Source: Anthoceros angustus (Eukaryota; Streptophyta; Anthocerotopsida; Anthocerotales; Anthocerotaceae). From it: a DNA stretch of 38,178 nucleotides. The DNA is taken from assembly GCA_010909165.1 (NCBI GenBank), contig VJWM01000362.1, positions 1 through 38,178 of the forward strand. Reading direction: 5' to 3'. Below the pieces are notes generated by a model. The model was not told the origin of the DNA and made no database searches. It saw only the letters and a list, made by a program, of their open reading frames with translations. Made by a program: the position numbers and the translations under genes. Positions 1 to 10,400 of this stretch are shown in pieces (the first letter of the stretch is position 1; every line of letters starts with the position of its first letter).

Positions 1-418
1 GGAGGCCAAATGCTCAGCCATGGCTGCTCCTTGTGCCCTGCTCTGCCTCCACCTCCGTCCTCGTCACCACAGACTGCCGACTCAAGCGCAATACAGACTT
101 GGATCACCTCATGCCCTCCTGACTGCAGGGATGTGCGCCCACCTCCCGACTTCACAGTCTCGGGCACAAAGCGATCGCTAGCGCGCTCGGTCGCACGGCG
201 GCGTTTCCACACCGGGCTTGACCAGCTGCAGCACGCAAAAGAACCTTTCGCGCGACAGGGTTTAGGGCTATGGCCTCCCAATCCCAAACTCCCAAACTCT
301 ACTTCATCAAAAATATCATGTCAAGTTGGAGAGTTAGCAGAAGTTACTATCATTTTCGTTTCCTTACTTCAGGGCACGCATGTTCATACACCTGGATACT
401 AGATAATGCGAGGGAGAG
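1..418. other. Stretch without a supported gene
   Basis: A 130-codon open frame runs from 10 to 402 on the plus strand. Its composition is proline, serine and arginine rich in the first half, and it has no domain, membrane segment or motif that I recognise. It ends close to an A-rich repeat pair. I see no promoter or splice context that would make it a gene. Confidence 0.3.
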
Positions 419-428
419 TAACGATACT

Positions 429-556
429 GATGAAATAAAGTAGAAAGGTGAAAATTTAAAAGAGGTAAAAAGTTAATTAGTAGTTCTTTTATTAAAAATA
501 TAATATGGTACGATGAAATAAAGTAGAAAGGTGAAAAGTTAAAAGAAGTAAAAAGC
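429..556. repeat. A-rich direct repeat pair, 83 bp apart
   Basis: The segment beginning GATGAAATAAAGTAGAAAGG occurs at 429 and again at 512, each followed by a similar run of GTGAAAA and AAAAG. The two copies differ by a few substitutions. They lie upstream of the LTR-like promoter and may be part of its U3 region, which is inference. Confidence 0.75.
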
Positions 557-718
557 TATTGTTCATTAAGAAATGCATATGTTGCGTGCTTCATACAATC
601 TACTATTAAGGCAGAATTGCTAGAGCCACTAATGAAGAGCTGCCTAGAGAGGACTCTTAGTGATCACCTTTGTAAGAATCCCTGAGTTAATAAGCGCTTA
701 ATTGAGGTCGGTGAGGGA

Positions 719-727
719 TATATAAGG
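719..727 (+). promoter_or_regulatory. TATA box of the LTR-like element
   Basis: TATATAAGG sits about 100 bp before the first minisatellite unit and about 230 bp before the first AATAAA. It is a good match to a plant TATA box and fits the U3-R boundary of an LTR. No experimental start site is implied. Confidence 0.45.
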
Positions 728-828
728 GCTAGATCAAAGGCTTTGAGGACACTCACTCGTGGAGAGGGGGCAAGTACAGAGCAAGAGAGCTAGCTAGTAA
801 GCTTGTCGTGGAGTCAAGGCGCTAGTTG

Positions 829-1318
829 GGTGTAGATAGCCAGACTCCATGGTTTTCGATGTAGATAAGCCAGACTCCATGGTTTTAGATGTAGATAAGC
901 TAGACTCTATCGTTTTAGGTGTAGATAGCCAGACTCCATCGTTTTATTACATCAATAAAGAGCAGCACTTCGGGGCAGTAGCCACTTGGGTGTAGATAGC
1001 CAGACTCCAAAGTTGTATTCTATCAATAATCAGCAGCACCTCCTTGTCATGGAGTCAAGGGCAATAGCCAGTTGGGTGTAGATAGCCGGACTCCATCGTT
1101 TTAGATGTAGATAGCCATAGCCGGACTCCATGGTTTTAGATGTAGATAGCCAGACTCCATGGTTTTAGATGTAGAGTTGATTCTATCGTTTTAGATGTAG
1201 ATAGGACTCCATCGTTTTAGATGTAGATAGCCGAGACTCCATCGTTTTATTCTATCAATAAAGAGCAGCACTTAGTAGCGGTGGGTGTAGATAGCCGACT
1301 CCATCGTTGTATTCTATC
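829..1318 (+). repeat. 29-bp minisatellite in the LTR leader
   Basis: A unit of about 29 bp with core GATAGCCAGACTCCAT followed by GGTTTTAGATGTA is repeated more than ten times with small deletions and C/G substitutions. Interspersed are longer pieces of the form TCTATCAATAAAGAGCAGCA. The array begins at GTGTAGATAGCCAGACTCC and fades near 1318. Units vary in length, so it is not a CRISPR array (no constant repeat with unique spacers). Confidence 0.85.
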
Positions 1319-1690
1319 AATAAACAACATCATTCTATCAATAACAAAGCAGCACCTCCTCATAGCCGACTCCAAGAATACAATAAGCAAAAGCACCTCG
1401 AGGAGGTGGTTTGGGAGTCGCTACGGGCTACTTGGAGCGGAGGTGGTTTGGGAGTCGTCAGTGGACGGCGGGCTACTTGGAGCCTAGTACCGTTTCGTGA
1501 GGTTGAGAGCGCTGAGAATCGTGCAAGTATATTGAGGAGTGAATTGACGAGGTCCTAAACCGTTGGAAAGCTCATGCCGGTATATTGTGGAGTGAATTGG
1601 TGAGGTCCTAATATCGCTTCCTTACGGCCTGTGTAGTGAGGGGCGTTAGTGGGAGGAGGGATTACTTGGGATTACTTACAACATGTACAT

Positions 1691-1760
1691 ACGTGCGTAG
1701 TGAGGGGCACATATGTACGTGCGTAGTGAGGGGCACATACGTGCGTAGTGAAGGGCGTTA
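1691..1760 (+). repeat. Three copies of a 22-26 bp repeat
   Basis: ACGTGCGTAGTGAGGGGCAC appears at 1691 and 1717, with a degenerate third copy at 1739 (GTGAAGGGCG). Two flanking blocks (GGAGGAGGGATTACTTGGGA at about 1653 and about 1767) are also duplicated, so the whole 1640-1800 stretch is a nested local duplication at the edge of the LTR-like segment. Confidence 0.8.
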
Positions 1761-2440
1761 CCGGGAGGAGGGATTACTTGGGACTACTTACAACATGTAC
1801 ATGTGTACCTCCTTAGTTATTTGGTTATTAGAATTTTTAAAACACGACGCAAGATGCCTGTGCCCTCGTTAGGAAAGTTGATGGTGAGTAATGGCGGTGA
1901 CTCACGCCAACCCTGGTTACTCCAGTAAGACAAAGCCAGGACTCGAGGGCTAAATGCTTGTACACCTAGTGGGCGACCCAACTTTATGTAATTAGTCTCT
2001 TTGGAGCACCCAACAAGACCTACCCATTAAAGTAGCCAGTTCAACACGGTTGGACTTGGACGATTGAGTCGAGGTCTCGTTTCACTGCCCGGAACCCCGA
2101 ATCTGGAATGGGATGTGGTGAGGAAGCCAAAGCGTGCGGGCCAGTGGACTTGGTCTACGCGTTGGTGGGTGGCCACTGGCCAGCCCTCCGGCTGGAGAAT
2201 TTGATGTTGGTCCGGATCCGGTTGGGAGCAGCAAGGCCGTGCGTGCAGGTGGAATGCAGAGCGCATCCGTCCCGCTCTGTGTAGCAACAGCAACAGCAAT
2301 AGCAACCGTAGAGGGCATCCGATTTCGGCTGCTGAGCCGCCCGCGTCTCCAACATTAATCGTGCTGAAGCTCGGTGGCGCAGGATCGAGGCAGACCTAGC
2401 TTTAGGCCTAGTGCGGGTTCCAGCGGCAGCTGCCAGAGCC

Positions 2441-3388
2441 ATGGGCTGGTTTCTGCCATCGCACATGGACCAGGGGTGATCTTCGGGGTTAGGACTGTGG
2501 CACCTGGCCAACACGCTGAGCTCGTTCGTGAGGCGGCCCAAGGAGTTCCGCTACCGGACGTGGTTCCCGGTCCGCCTCCCGGCACGCTGCGGTACCTGGA
2601 GCTCTGGTTCATCCTGTTGGTGATCGTGGTGTTCATCGGGAAGCAGCTGTCGCGGGCCTCGGGGACCTGAGCGTGGGCAGGATCCAGATGGAGCATATGC
2701 AGCGCTACCAGCACGTGACGTTCGCCTTCCTGTTCCTGGTGTACGCGGTGGCGGGCCTGCTGAGCGAGCCTGGGCGTGCTGCCGCTCCCCGAGGGGCGCT
2801 GCACGCCACCTTCGCCCTGGGCTTTGCGGCGGAGCTGCTGGTGTTCCACCTGGGGCACCACCCCGGGGACAATCTGGAGAGCTTTGTGCACATGCTGATG
2901 CAGCTCATTCTGGTGACCATGGTGGCTTCCATGCTGCTGGAGATTAGGTATCCCCGGAGCTTTTTGGTGTCGGTGGCTAGCAGCATGCTGCTGGTGTTCA
3001 AGGGCACATGGTTCTTCCACATCGGGCTGCTCATCAATGTGGATGCCTGCATTCCCTACGGCTGCGTGAGGGGCCCTGCGGATTACCCCATCTGCGAAGA
3101 CCCCGAGAGCAAATGCGAGCTCGGTCCTTGCAGGTGCTGGTGTTCGGGTGGCATGCTGCCGGGATTGTGGTGGCCACTTATGTGGCGTATGCTGTCATGG
3201 TGCACGCCCATGTGTACCCGGTGGGCAAGACACATTACCACAGGCTGCAGTTTGTGGATGCTGCTGGCGACCTGTCGGACATGTCGGATGGTGACCTGTC
3301 TCCCGACTCTAATGCTGTTCCCACCATCAGCGTTGTGCCCAGGTCTCTTTCAGACGCCTCAGCAGGAACTCCCCAGGAACAAGCTTGA
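2441..3388 (+). CDS. TMEM45/DUF716 family multi-pass membrane protein, single exon with frame breaks
   Basis: DUF716 (TMEM45) proteins are small plant and animal membrane proteins with about six or seven helices; their biochemical role is poorly known. Visible family marks in order are GLWHLANTL, FRYRTWFP, LRYLELWFILL, QHVTFAFLFLVYAVAGL, ALHATFALGF, VFHLGHHPGD, LESFVHMLMQLI, FKGTWFFHIG and LQVLVFGWHAAGIVV. The C-terminal tail is serine and aspartate rich and ends in QEQA. The ATG at 2441 is chosen because the next residues match the usual LV..HGPGVIFG start. The marks fall in different frames, with breaks near 2445, 2494, 2580, 2660 and 3118. Most are explained by one missing base in a G or T run (near 2494 probably two bases). 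No intron is needed. I read it as one gene of about 315 residues, probably intact in the organism; a decaying pseudogene is the alternative. Confidence 0.8.
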
Positions 3389-3399
3389 CTCTCCGTTGT

Positions 3400-4180
3400 G
3401 GAACCCGTCATCCTGACTTGATTGCCGCCCAGCGATGTTGTGTTGTCCTCCGCTTGATGCACATGGCCATCCATAGCTGTGTGACCTTCCTTTTAGGCAG
3501 CCATGTCAAGTCACCATTGCGACAACTACAACAAGCTTGGTGGAACTATGTATAATTAACTGTCGTAGAGTGGCACGTTGGAGACAGTGCTCAGTATCGT
3601 TGACGATCGGATTGGAGATGAGATATGAGCACTGGGCACCCTCCATCTTATCTCCACCTGACAGGGTACATGTATGGCGTGGATAAACAGGTGGCAGACC
3701 TCTTCTTTGGATCATCTCCTCCCTCAAGGACGTGGCCAACGTCTGGCGGATGCAGTTGTCTCTTTCCGTCACTTTTGCTGTGTTTTACCGTCGCACGAAG
3801 CTTCTGCAAATGCGCTTTGGCGGAACAAAACGTTTTAACCCGGAAGTTTTGTCTCTGGTGGTCTGTAACTCTGGTATCCTCATTGCAACTCTGGTATGCA
3901 CCTGGGATTCATGTTTGCCCGCCGATACAATGCGGAGATTAAAGATGTAGGTCAAAGACGGAGATGCTAGATATGTGCACTTTTTAGAATTGTTGTTTGC
4001 TACAACTTTTTTGGGTGGAAGAGCTGAGTTTCTCCTCAACCTGCGGGGTGTAAAAGGGTTCTTTTCATTCCCTTCTCACCTATCCAAATAATTCCACTCT
4101 CCAATGATTCCAAGCCCATTTAGTTCCATACATTCTCACTTAGATAGCTTTTAATAGGCTTTTTACAGTCATGTTTGGAT
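3400..4180. other. Intergenic stretch without a supported gene
   Basis: Short open frames on both strands (for example 3506-3772 minus and 3625-3942 plus) have no recognised domain. CTCTGGT occurs several times near 3855-3895. The first part is presumably the 3' UTR of the TMEM45-like gene. Confidence 0.4.
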
Positions 4181-4184
4181 GGCT

Positions 4185-4567
4185 TTTAACACTCAATGCT
4201 CGGATGGGCTTCTAACATTTATGCTCGGGTAATGCTCGGATGGGCTTTTAATATTTATGCTCGACTAACACTCGATTCTAACATTTATGCTCAGCTAACT
4301 ATGCTCAGCTAACACACTGGATTCTAACATTTATGCTCGGCTAACACACGGGATTCTAACATTTATGCTCGGCTAACACTGGATTCTAACATTTATGCTC
4401 GGCTAACATTGAATTGTAACATTTATGCTCGGCTAACACTGGATTCTAATATTTATGCTCGGCTAACACTGGATTCTAACATTTATGCTCGGCTAACAAT
4501 GGATTCCAACATTTATGCTCGGCTAACACTCAATTCTAGCATTCATGTTCCGCTAACACTCGAACAT
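4185..4567 (+). repeat. 30-bp minisatellite
   Basis: A 30-bp unit with core CTAACATTTATGCTCGGCTA is repeated about a dozen times. It is irregular at the left edge (ATGCTCGGATGGGC variants) and regular from about 4310 to 4530. Single substitutions and one short internal duplication near 4290-4320 separate the units. It lies in the downstream flank of the TMEM45-like gene. No coding or RNA role is suggested. Confidence 0.9.
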
Positions 4568-4899
4568 GGATGAACTTCTAATACTCAATTCTTTGGTCTA
4601 TATTGCAAGCCTAGGCTTTTCTAGGGATTTGGGCCTACTCTGCCTCCATCCTAACCTCGCATTTCTTAGTCAGGGATTCCCACATCTTGGAGGCCTTCAT
4701 CGCGGGCGTTGAGGAGGGAGCTCTCCCCTACAAGTGTCCCTAAAATTGGGCAGGGAATCTTTACCCTCTGAGGCTAGGGTAATCATACCTCATTGTTCCT
4801 CCTTCCTGGAGGTTGCCCCATGTGGGCTTCAGGCATTTGTCGCTCTGCCAACATAGCTAACCATGCCAAGTAGCCACACAGGCTTTAACTAGAAGGCAA

Positions 4900-5110
4900 A
4901 AAGTGACCAGGCCACTAAGCGCATAGGCCTTTGGTTAGGGGCAAGCAACAAAGCAGGAGTTTGTGATGGTTCGAGTCAAGCCTCCAAAATAGGCTTATCA
5001 CTTGATAGACTTATCAATTAAACAAGTATGTAGAGTATGTAAAGCACTGCACTTGATGGTTCGAGTAGGCCTCCAAAATAGGCTTATCATTTAAACAAGT
5101 ATTTAATAAA
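4900..5110 (+). mobile_element. Possible tRNA-derived SINE head with a duplicated tail
   Basis: TGGTTAGGGGC at 4932-4942 resembles a Pol III box A and GGTTCGAGTC at 4968-4977 is a good box B, with SINE-like spacing. The text from box B onward (GGTTCGAGT..GCCTCCAAAATAGGCTTATCA) is repeated about 90 bp later with box B-like GGTTCGAGTA at 5058. I do not see a cloverleaf that would make it a functional tRNA gene. SINE is the more likely reading, but chance similarity is possible. Confidence 0.35.
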
Positions 5111-5215
5111 TCTCTAAAAAATAGACTTATCAACTAACTACCAAAAGAGCAAAGTAAAAGAGGAACTAGACAACATCCTGAGCGGCGAAGAGTGAAAAGT
5201 ACGATTGCTAGGAAG

Positions 5216-5460
5216 TTATCTTCCATCTCAACTTCACCACCGTCCACTGCTCTGCCATGAACGTCTTGCCTTACATTGCATACGCAAGCAGTCTTGTGGG
5301 CCTGGTGGATGCGTACTTCAGAGTGATGACGAAAGTGTATGGCATCATGCCCATAGCCATGGAGGCCATGCTGCAAGCATCATGGGTCAGAGTCGTCAGG
5401 TCAGTGGCAATGGAGGTTACCTACGTTGCGGTTGGATTTCCTTCACGTCCAGAAGCGTAG
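5216..5460 (+). CDS. Hypothetical coding fragment, about 80 residues
   Basis: Open from a TAG at 5213-5215, which could equally be a splice acceptor, to a stop at 5458-5460. It encodes a piece with VIFHLNFTTVHCSAMNVLPY and YASSLVGLVDAYFRVMTKVY, then a moderately hydrophobic stretch. The composition looks more like real protein than neighbouring frames, but I do not recognise a family. It may be one exon of a broken or unannotated plus-strand gene between the two identified genes. Confidence 0.25.
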
Positions 5461-5667
5461 TAGCCGTAAGCTGCTCCAAGGATGTGCGGTTTTTAGTGAC
5501 TTGCCTTCCTTAAAAGCAAACAGACAGAAGCTAACCCAACCACCGAGCCTGGTGGCAGGGATTGGAAGGAGTAGTCCCTCGCACATCTTGCCACACAAGC
5601 ATGGCGGAGAAGGCGAGGCAAGTCCTGTGGGCACTCCGATCTTGATGTCCAACGCACAGCTGTTCAG

Positions 5668-6129
5668 ATGAGTGAAGGACAGTACAAAACCAAGGATCCT
5701 CATGCTGTCAGCTTAAGCAAACGTGCGGGATGCTCAACAATTCCTCCTGGATGCCCACTTGCCGTATCTGCCAGCTTCAACCTTCAAGTTCAGCGCCAAG
5801 CCGGGGAATGGCCAACATCGCAGATAATTATCAACCGACCGGAACAACGATGGCAAAGTAAGGATCTGCGGGATACTGTGACATCCGATGGTCGTCTTAC
5901 AATCCTGGTGATCTGCGCAACATCCTTGATGAAGGGCCAACAGCAGTCGACAGGGAAGACCTGGGAAGACGCTGCACGCCGACCTGCAACAAGTTACTTT
6001 GCTCTACAGAGAGTCCAGACAGTGCAGAAATCGGGGCTCACTTGCTGGCGCATCTCACCGGACGTTGATGCTCTGATGGAGCAGTTACCCATGACTTATT
6101 CAACTGTGGAACAAAAGTTGGTGGATTGA
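5668..6129 (+). CDS. Hypothetical ORF, 153 codons
   Basis: ATG at 5668 to TGA at 6127-6129. The product is polar, with no signal peptide, membrane helix or motif that I recognise. It lies between the downstream ends of the two convergent genes and just before a local tandem duplication. It may be a chance open frame or a fragment of the same hypothetical gene as 5216-5460. Confidence 0.2.
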   Translation: MSEGQYKTKDPHAVSLSKRAGCSTIPPGCPLAVSASFNLQVQRQAGEWPTSQIIINRPEQRWQSKDLRDTVTSDGRLTILVICATSLMKGQQQSTGKTWEDAARRPATSYFALQRVQTVQKSGLTCWRISPDVDALMEQLPMTYSTVEQKLVD

Positions 6130-6225
6130 GTATGGTCAACAATTGGACATCACTGGGAAACCTGGTTCTTGACCAGTTGGTGCGGACTTACCACTCACCA
6201 GGCAAGACGAGCCCATCGTCAGCCC

Positions 6226-6570
6226 CGGTCATCCAGCCGCGCGAGTGATTGAGCTGCGCTGTTCGCAGCCGGTGAGATGCTGCGCAGTATATGCTCTCAA
6301 GACGCCCCCAACTTTGTCCGACTGGACATGGCAATTCTTGGTCTGCAAAGTTGCATTGTAGCAAGAGGCAAGTCATCGGACGTCGGACGATTGATGCAAG
6401 ACATCTTCTCAGACCTGGTCAATCAGCCGCGCTCAGTGATTGAGCTGTGCTGCCCGCAACCGTTGTGATGCTTACCGAATATATGCTTTCAAAATGCTGC
6501 CCCCTATCGTCCGACGGGACAGGGCAATTGTTAGTTTGCGGACTTGCCTTGCAACAAGATGGCATGGGCT
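6226..6570 (+). repeat. Diverged tandem duplication, about 193-bp period
   Basis: The block around CAGCCGCG(..)AGTGATTGAGCTG at 6235 recurs at 6425, and the following text (TATATGCT..CAA, then TCCGAC.GGACA.GGCAATT and a TTGCA..AAGA end) stays aligned through both copies at roughly 75-80 percent by eye. An open frame crosses each copy, but in different contexts. Confidence 0.7.
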
Positions 6571-6934
6571 CAAATCCTCCGTTTGATGAAAGCAAACGTT
6601 CCATCCTATACCATCTCACGGGACCGCTTTCTCCATTCAATCCTATCCAGCAAGTACACCCGCAACAGCAGTGGACTCCACAAGTCAGGAGAGCAGTACA
6701 GGATCAAGTCACCGTGTGAAGTGGATAGCTATGCCTGAGAACGCAACGCCCCTGAACACGGTGAACGGTGGTGACTAGGCGCCAGATGCCGACACACCAC
6801 TTCTTTCAAAACAAAGAAAGCACCATCCCACCCCTTTGCTCTTGACGTCATGGTTTGGAACCCAGCTGCAGAAGTTTCAGGACTTGCCTGAAATTCGGAC
6901 TACTTGCACACGATGACTTCGTCGTCGCTGTTCA

Positions 6935-7497
6935 CTAGTTTGGAAGAAGGTTGCCAACTATGTAGAGCTTATCGTTCTCTGCTATCAGGTCAGTAGAACG
7001 AATCTCACCTCCATCTCCATTCAAGATGAAGGACCGAGTGCCCCCGAACTGCTCGACGGCAATACCCAATAGCTCTTCAATAGTCCCTGGTGCCCAAACA
7101 ACCAACCCTGCTGTCCGTTTCTCTTCCTGAGTCCAAGGATGGTATGGGAAAATTGTAACTCGTCTGGATACACGCGATTCTCCCATCAACCGAAATTTCG
7201 CAGCGGATCTCCTGCCTGACATGTTGTGGGGACTTGACGAATACCCACGTGGTCGGTCACTGTCTATTCCCCATTCCGAGATTTCAAACCCATCAGCCTG
7301 CTCCTCACTTTCATCCTTCTCGAACCTTACTTGTCGGTATGAGACATTCGTTTCGTCGAACTCCGAATTGGTTCGAGGTTGCTCAGGCTCTGAAGATCCT
7401 GATCCTCTCCCAGAACTTGCCATATTCGTCCCTCCGCGCACCCGTTCAAGCATGGCTTCGGTCTGTTTCTTCCTGACAGCTGCTGCAGCTATGGCAT
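6935..7497 (-). other. Long linker and C-terminal KHA domain (exon 13)
   Basis: The exon begins in an alanine- and charge-rich stretch (AIAAAAVRKKQTEAMLERVR), continues through about 85 acidic and serine-rich residues with low similarity to known channels, and ends with the KHA domain: SRRVTIFPYHP, then RTAGLVVWAPGTIEELLGIA, then DLIAENDKLYIVG. KHA (hydrophobic/acidic) domains close plant Shaker channels and take part in tetramer clustering. The frame is open throughout. Confidence 0.88.
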
Positions 7498-10400
7498 CTG
7501 CACAGGCACATGGGAGAGAGAACTTTGGGCTTTGGACCACAGAATTAAAAGTCAACGAGACACCCAGGACCATCGCAAAGTACAAATGTATTTGAACCTG
7601 GCGTGCGGTCTGCATTCTCCGTCAAGGCGGTTCCTGGGAGACCATCACCATGGGACGTAGGTTTTGAGCGTTTGTCGTCGATGTTGGCTGACGTTTCCAA
7701 AAGAGTGACTACAGTTCCGTTGCCTGTTCTCCTCGCATCCTCCAGGGGAGTGTTCCCCATCTGCACAGTTCATCAGATGAGTCATCGGCTTCTGAGTTAG
7801 AAGAGCATCCCCAGGTGCAGTAGCGACCACTAAAACCTTGCTGAAATGGAAGCAACCAACCTGTCTTTTGCATTGATGTTAGCTCCAGCGCCAAGTAGGA
7901 CACTCGCAATCAAATGCAACCCTTCGGATGCTGCGACGTGAAGAGGAGTTCGGAGATCATAATCCACAGAGTTGGGATCAGCTCCATAAGCAAGCAGACG
8001 CTTCAGAAACTCTATGTCTCCAGTCATTGAGACATTGCAGAGGAAAGCCCCAGCCTCTTGGAGCAGGAGACGTGCACCCTTCTCGTACAGGGTTCCTGCT
8101 GTGACATCATGGCCACCTTTTAAAGCTTCCAGTAAAGGAGTGATGCCATTATTATCTGCAAGATAAACATACAACCGGAATGACAGTCGGCGAGACATCT
8201 TGACATATGTAGCCTCTCCACCACGCAACATTCACTGTTGGGGTTTGCTGTAACATCAGGGACACATACCTATGGCATTCAAATCTGCCTTCTCACTTAT
8301 CAGGAACAAAACAAGTTCCTTATGGCCCTTGCAGCCGCCAGGTGCTGCCCACATGGTTAAAACAGGGAATGAGCGAGAAGGAAATGCCGGTTGCATAATA
8401 ATAAAGCACAGCACAAACACAAATTGAATACTATTGGCCAATCCAAGTTTCACCGCTACATATGCAGGAACATACAAGAGCTGTTCTTCCGTCATAGTCT
8501 GTCCTTGTGGGATCTGCACCGGCCTTGATGAGTTGTCTCACATGGCTTATGTCTCCTTGATAAGCAGCATGGATCACCATGAGCTAACTCTGCATCCTGT
8601 TTAGACAGCAAATAATTTATGTCTGCTGCTCTCTGTCGTAGTCGATCATCAGATTCCTTACCCTGGAAACAAAGCAGCACGTTAGGGCCATGCCAGTAAC
8701 CAGGCAGACCAGGCAGACAGCTATAAGAGATATCAGTAGAAGCTGGTTGAACTTAAATTTCGTACCACCAGCAAGTTGTTGATTATCTGGCGTCCATCCA
8801 AGTAAAGATTTGCAACAAGTTTGAAAAGGACTGCTTATCCAACTGAAGCAACTTGCACAGTTCAACCACTCGAACTGTGTAGGGCTGAGGAACATTACAG
8901 AGCACAGCCACCTCACCAAACACGCCATATTCTTCCAGCTGGGCAACTGGTTTTCAATCCCATCCTCCCCTACCACAACTTCCTCCTGCGAAAACCATTA
9001 TTGAAGTTAACGCTTTTAGGCCAGAAATGGTCAAATGACATATCACCCGGCAGAATGCCTACCAACAACCCATATGAAATTATATACAGTTGGTCAACTG
9101 CATCTCTTTGCTCCAATATCACTTCACCAGGTAAAAAATTCTTCCGCACTCTAGACACCTATAAAGAAATCGACAGTTAGCAGTCGGAAATCAGGGAGTT
9201 TCAGGTGCGGCTCCACGAGCATCATGGGCTTTCTATAGACTCACAATTTGACTGATAAATTCGCTGGTGCAACCTTTAAGCAAGGAGACATGCTCAACTG
9301 TCCCACGATAGAGTTCTTGAGCAACCTGTCGACGAGCACATGGTTTAGTAAAGTGTAGTTTGCCTCTGTAGCATTCACATTACCCATGAACATTGTTCTG
9401 CCAAATTGAAAACGAACTTGATATTGTCATGAAGATGACACGAAACTGACTGGCGAGACGCTTTCCAAATTAAGGGGTGCTGAATGGCGAACCTTAGCCC
9501 GGATGGTTACCGGGAAGTCTTCGATAACACTGTCGTTGGTCATTTTGCTTTCAAATTGCAAGCGTACATGGCACTTCATTTGATGCCTTAGATGATTATC
9601 AAGAGAATTTCTGTTCATATACTTGATAAGCTCAGCCATCTTGTCTCGAAACTTCTCAGTATTAGAGCCTTTGACAATCAGTGCTGTCATGTTGCCAATC
9701 AGGTATGCACCCAGGATCATGTCGACGGAAGCAAACAGAATGATAAAGAGCATCTCGCGATTGTTAACAGCATGGACATCACCGTAACCTGCCAACAACA
9801 AATTCGGACATGAATCAAGTCTCGCTTGAGAAGTCATACTAAAAGATGCCTGATATTTCAGCACAGAAAGTGGCAACCCAGGGCATTTGCGCTGGAAATC
9901 AGACAGGGATTGAACACCACCAATCCATCTGAAGATCTTGGTACAGCAAAGTCACATAACATACCTATGGTTGCCATAGTAATGATGGCCCAGTACAGAG
10001 ATGTGACATATCTTGTCCCAACGTCGACATGTCGGAAGTCCTGGTATGATCGATCCCCAAGTTGCAGGCTTCCGATCCAGGTGTCAGTTTCCCGGTCTGA
10101 CGGTACAGTGGTTGCAAGATAATAAAAGAAACAAGCAGCAACATGGGTACAATAAAACTCCACGAATATGAGCTTCAATATTCTGGTGGCGAAATAGTTG
10201 ACACGTATGTCTTTCTCCAAAAGTTCAAGGAAGCCTGTAACCTTCCGAACTCGGTACAGTCGCAACCACACTAAAACCTAACCTCCTCATTCCGACCAGT
10301 AGCCTGTGGATGCAGAAGCCAATTTACTTCGTCAGATGATACCGAAAAGAGCTCAGAACAACCATGTGGCCAGAACCATTTAAATCCTCCTCAAGATGTC

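Larger units (their letters stand above)
700..1660 (+). mobile_element. LTR-like segment (U3 end, R and U5) of a retrotransposon
   Basis: The order of signals resembles a plant LTR: a TATATAAGG box at 719-727, a repeated leader, and AATAAA signals at 954-959 and about 1257-1262. The 3' part (about 1420-1600) is clearly similar to the reverse complement of about 12600-12830. Shared pieces include CTACTTGGAGCCT, GAGGTTGAGAG and GAGTGAATTGA followed by GAGGTC. Two separated copies of one segment, each with a polyadenylation-type signal, support a dispersed LTR family. I found no primer binding site or coding domain beside it, so it could be a solo LTR. The exact ends are not defined. Confidence 0.5.

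Noticed and set aside
10-402. 130-codon ORF as a gene
   Set aside because: No motif, proline/serine/arginine composition expected by chance, no promoter or splice context.
829-1318. CRISPR-like repeat array
   Set aside because: The repeats are contiguous and vary in length, with no constant repeat separated by unique spacers of equal size, and the DNA is plant nuclear.
2355-3052. Minus-strand ORFs opposite the TMEM45-like gene (up to 221 codons)
   Set aside because: They are antisense shadows of GC-rich coding sequence; the DUF716 motifs are on the plus strand.
4900-4990. Functional tRNA gene
   Set aside because: Box A and box B are present but I cannot form acceptor and anticodon stems.
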